Positions 9,199 through 11,543 of a DNA stretch of 11,543 bases are shown piece after piece. A model generated the notes under the pieces. That model was given only the letters and a program-made list of their open reading frames with translations. It was not told where the DNA came from and ran no database searches. This DNA is from Collybiopsis luxurians FD-317 M1 (taxonomy: Eukaryota; Basidiomycota; Agaricomycetes; Agaricales; Omphalotaceae): contig KN834852.1 in assembly GCA_000827265.1 (NCBI GenBank), positions 18,594-30,136 on the forward strand, in the 5' to 3' direction. The position numbers were made by a program, and so were the translations under genes. Position 1 is the first letter of the stretch. Each line of letters starts with the position of its first letter.

Positions 9199-9379
9199 TT
9201 TCTCGGTTAGTACGAGTATACTGGGAGTTGTTGGACCGGAGGCGATTGTTTTTTTTTTCACTATTCTGTCTTTTGGGATTAAGGATTAATGCTCAGGACT
9301 TTCGTATGGTTAATTCCCCGTCATTAGAGCTTTTTTGGAGACCGATATCTACTATTCACATTTTACTGATCGATGGTAG

Positions 9380-10959
9380 AGACTCATCTGTATATACCCT
9401 TTAATTCGTAAACGAGCGATCTCTTCAACCAACGGTGATGATGGGTTTAACATTGGTGCTCCTCGTCCCTTTCGACGCTCTTCCACTCGCTCACTGAGCT
9501 CCGCAGCACTTGAGGACGATTTTAGTATTCCAGCCACAGATTTTTCCGATGGTTCCAGTTTGCATCTTGATTTATTTGAGCCTGAAGGAACCGGCGACGA
9601 TGACAAACAACAACAGGTACGTATTGCTAGAATTTTGTTGATTCAGCTGCTGAAACTATTATATCAAGCAAACCCAGACATCGTGTAGGGACTAGAGGTA
9701 CACTGACGAGGTTAGAGCTTTGTTCACTAATCGCTTACATAGCTTGCTTTCATGCTTCTTTTTTTCTTTTCTAGTGCCCCATTGTTCCTCCCCAGCAAGC
9801 CGCTGAAGCCCAAAAATCAAAGACCACACGCGTTCTCCAGCCTTCCAAAGCTGTTTCCAAAAAGCAAATATATCGGGAAAAGTCTGGGAGAGTGAATGGC
9901 CATTGAGATGGCGAGTTCACAACTGTTTAATTTTGACAATACATTCACTTCGACCCATCCCAGCCTCGTAATCGCGGATGGCACCACAGTACTTACATGA
10001 TGTATACTCAGCCTGGCCAATGTGTCATCTCAAAAAAAATTACAACCATTACCGCTCGGAAGAGTTCTCGACTCTGCAATCAGTATTAAAATCGGATGGC
10101 CTTATTTGACAATCCTTATCCAGAGCCTTTTCTAGCTCATCAGAATATTCGACTCACTGTCTCTACCGCATGTACTTAGAGGGAGCAAAACCATATTTGG
10201 GATCGGGTTGAACGTGATGAAAGGTATCGAGATCAGATTTTTAAATTTCTGTAGCTTTCTTTCAACAATTTCTCTCTACAGGTTGGTGGGCGCGTATCCC
10301 ATATGCAAACCAAGGTCAAGAAGGCCGCGGTCAGTGTTGTGGCTGGGTTGTACGGGTTACAAGGACTTTCGGACGATCAAGGTAAAAAGCTTGCTGAAGA
10401 TTTATGGAAGGCACGTTGCTATGTATTTCCCCTTTCCAACGTACGTACTACATACTTCTTTGCTTTGTATTTGCACCTCATCTGCTCTCTCTTAGCCACT
10501 CGATACGATGACGTGGCGCCGCAACAAGCCATTCGATCACCCTGAAATCCTGAGTGTCCTTAAGAAGGCATTCTTCGCCAATCCAGATTTACCTGGCATT
10601 GTATACAATCATACTTCAAGTCTTCGGTTTCAGAACATGAGGAGAAAGAGATTCCCAAGCCTATGCTTTGCCTCGTATGGGTCGCAGTGAGTCATGCATG
10701 CAACCTGCTGCTCTTCTCTTTCAGTTAGTCTAGATAGATATTTGGTGCTTAAAGGGAATGGGCGTCAGGTATTCATCGACCTGAGGAGTTCCAGGTGCTA
10801 GTTATGTCCAAGGAGTATGACCATCTGCTGAAGGTTTGCAACGAGAAGATTATAGGCAAAGACGGCAAGGGAGCTCTCAAGTTCCACAATCTGACAGCTT
10901 GCCTGTATCGTGATGCTACCACATATGTTGTCCTTCTATTGGTAATATCTCAGTACTAA
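9380..10959 (+). pseudogene. DUF6532-like fungal protein, degraded
   Basis: A Ser/Asp-rich disordered N-terminal exon (open 9380-9616, containing FNIGAPRPFRRSSTRS) is followed by a Lys/Pro-rich exon (9775-9891) and an exon from 9964. The ordered domain includes YRSEEFSTLQSVLKSDGLI, DNPYPEPFLAHQ, VSHMQTKVKKAAVSVVAGLY (10282-10440), PFDHPEILSVLKKAFF (from 10496), EKEIPKPMLCLVWVA (before 10686) and EWASGIHRPEEF (from 10756). This order, with PFxHPxI..FF, then K.IPxPMLxLV, then EW, is what I recall for DUF6532, an agaricomycete domain of unknown function. Lesions: frame change at the A8 run (10032-10039), one extra base before DNPY (about 10107), TAG at 10177-10179, phase loss at the intron 10224-10281, and one base lost near 10640. 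An intron donor at 10942 is followed after 32 nt by the repeat starting at 10974, so the 3' end is cut off. It is not expected to make a full protein. Confidence 0.7.
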
Positions 10960-10973
10960 CACTCATCTTCTGT

Positions 10974-11140
10974 CAGGACTGTGAGCAAAGTTACTTTTCA
11001 AGTTACTTTTTCAATTCATTCAAGTTACTTGCAAGTTACATGCAAGTAACTTGTTTTTCCCACGCTTGACAGCGGTAACTTGCCGAGCTTCGGGAAAATG
11101 TTACTAACTTGAGCTTCACTAAAGACTTGAGATTTTCTTT
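10974..11140 (+). repeat. Terminal repeat of a hAT-like DNA transposon or MITE (right copy, inverted)
   Basis: This is an inverted counterpart of 255-412. It starts CAGGACTGTGAGCAAAG and carries AAGTTACTT-type motifs at 10988, 11000, 11022, 11033 (AAGTTACAT) and 11044 (AAGTAACTT), then CACGCTTGACAGCGG and GCCGAGCTTCGG near 11060-11095. Similarity to the left copy fades beyond about 11100. The sharp, CAG-type end is on the inner (left) side, so the element should extend rightwards out of the window. It interrupts the last visible intron of the DUF6532-like gene. Confidence 0.6.
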
Positions 11141-11543
11141 TAGTCATAAATCAGAGGTCCAGTATGAGCCCAAACTCAAGTATTGCTGTTTTCATGTTGC
11201 TGTTTGCAATGGTGGGCCATCGAAATCCCTAGTTTGTACACCAACTTGCTGAGTTCCCACGGACAAATAACAAACATTTTTCTGGTTTTTCTCCACTAGC
11301 ATCTCGTGTAGGGCCATACATGCTCCATCAAGGAAATAATATGCTGATCACCACCAAGCTGCATCTGTGAGTCATCCAAAGGCAAGTTATTTTGATTGTC
11401 AACATACTAGAAGCCTTGAGCCAGATCATTCTCTATTGGCAACTGAAATCAATTGTACATTATTTTTATGATCTAAGATTACATGACCAGGGTCAGAGAG
11501 AAGCCCTGCAGTGAGTTTGAGAAATTATGCTTTTGAGGGATCA
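11141..11543. other. A+T-rich flank, no assignable gene
   Basis: On the minus strand a short stretch around 11300-11362 translates as MQLGGDQHIISLMEHVWPYT before a stop, and an overlapping frame continues for some tens of residues. I recognise no family. If the repeat at 10974 is a transposon end, this would be internal sequence of that element, either non-coding or the edge of its gene. Confidence 0.3.

Noticed and set aside
8432..9261. Minus-strand ORFs of 118, 85 and 68 residues
   Set aside because: They are antisense to the well-supported five-exon secreted-protein gene.
9352..9606. Minus-strand ORF of 84 residues rich in Ser and Glu
   Set aside because: The plus-strand frame here ends at a good splice donor (gtacgt at 9617) and fits the disordered N-terminus of the DUF6532-like gene. 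The minus frame looks like its mirror.
255..11140. One large transposon of about 10.9 kb carrying a Dicer, a kinase and a secreted protein as cargo
   Set aside because: The conserved termini of the two repeats are on their inner sides, next to broken genes, and homology fades outward. The ends therefore face the wrong way for an element made of the interior.

Overview
The window looks like an accessory, gene-poor stretch of a filamentous basidiomycete genome, most likely an agaricomycete. The evidence is dense 46-90 nt introns with GT..AG borders, an alpha-kinase with an N-terminal Cys-pair region, a DUF6532-like protein, a fungal integrase-core (DDE) transposase, a multidomain Dicer and a small secreted protein of a type common in mushrooms. 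Assignments rest on reading the translations and on remembered family patterns. No database search was run.

Layout, left to right. (i) 255-412 is an A+T-rich end of a mobile element carrying five copies of a 9-bp AAGTTACTT-type motif. (ii) 394-1884, minus strand, is a six-exon DDE transposase gene. Its frame is continuous across five introns except for one in-frame TGA, and its C-terminus runs into the repeat of (i). (iii) About 2112-2612 holds a diverged tandem repeat of about 122-125 bp. (iv) 2649-4565, plus strand, is an alpha-type protein kinase with two zinc-binding-like Cys regions. One splice phase is broken and the C-lobe is missing. (v) 4566-5102 has no assignable gene. (vi) 5103-7359, minus strand, is the eroded remnant of a Dicer-like gene: DEAH helicase pieces, then RNase IIIa, then RNase IIIb, with frameshifts, stops, deletions and a lost catalytic Asp. 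(vii) 7360-8328 has no firm gene, only two weak small-ORF candidates. (viii) 8329-9198, plus strand, is the one gene that looks intact: five exons encoding a 194-residue secreted protein. (ix) 9380-10959, plus strand, is a degraded DUF6532-like gene. (x) 10974 to about 11140 is a second copy of the repeat in (i), in inverted orientation. (xi) The rest holds no assignable gene.

The genes do not form a functional unit. The main theme is decay. At least four genes are broken, and the two outermost are cut at the conserved terminus of the same repeat family, whose ends face outward. That reads as two separate insertions of one hAT-like element family flanking a cluster of relics. The secreted-protein gene is the only clear candidate for present function. 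I found no CRISPR array, tRNA, rRNA or prokaryote-type defence system.
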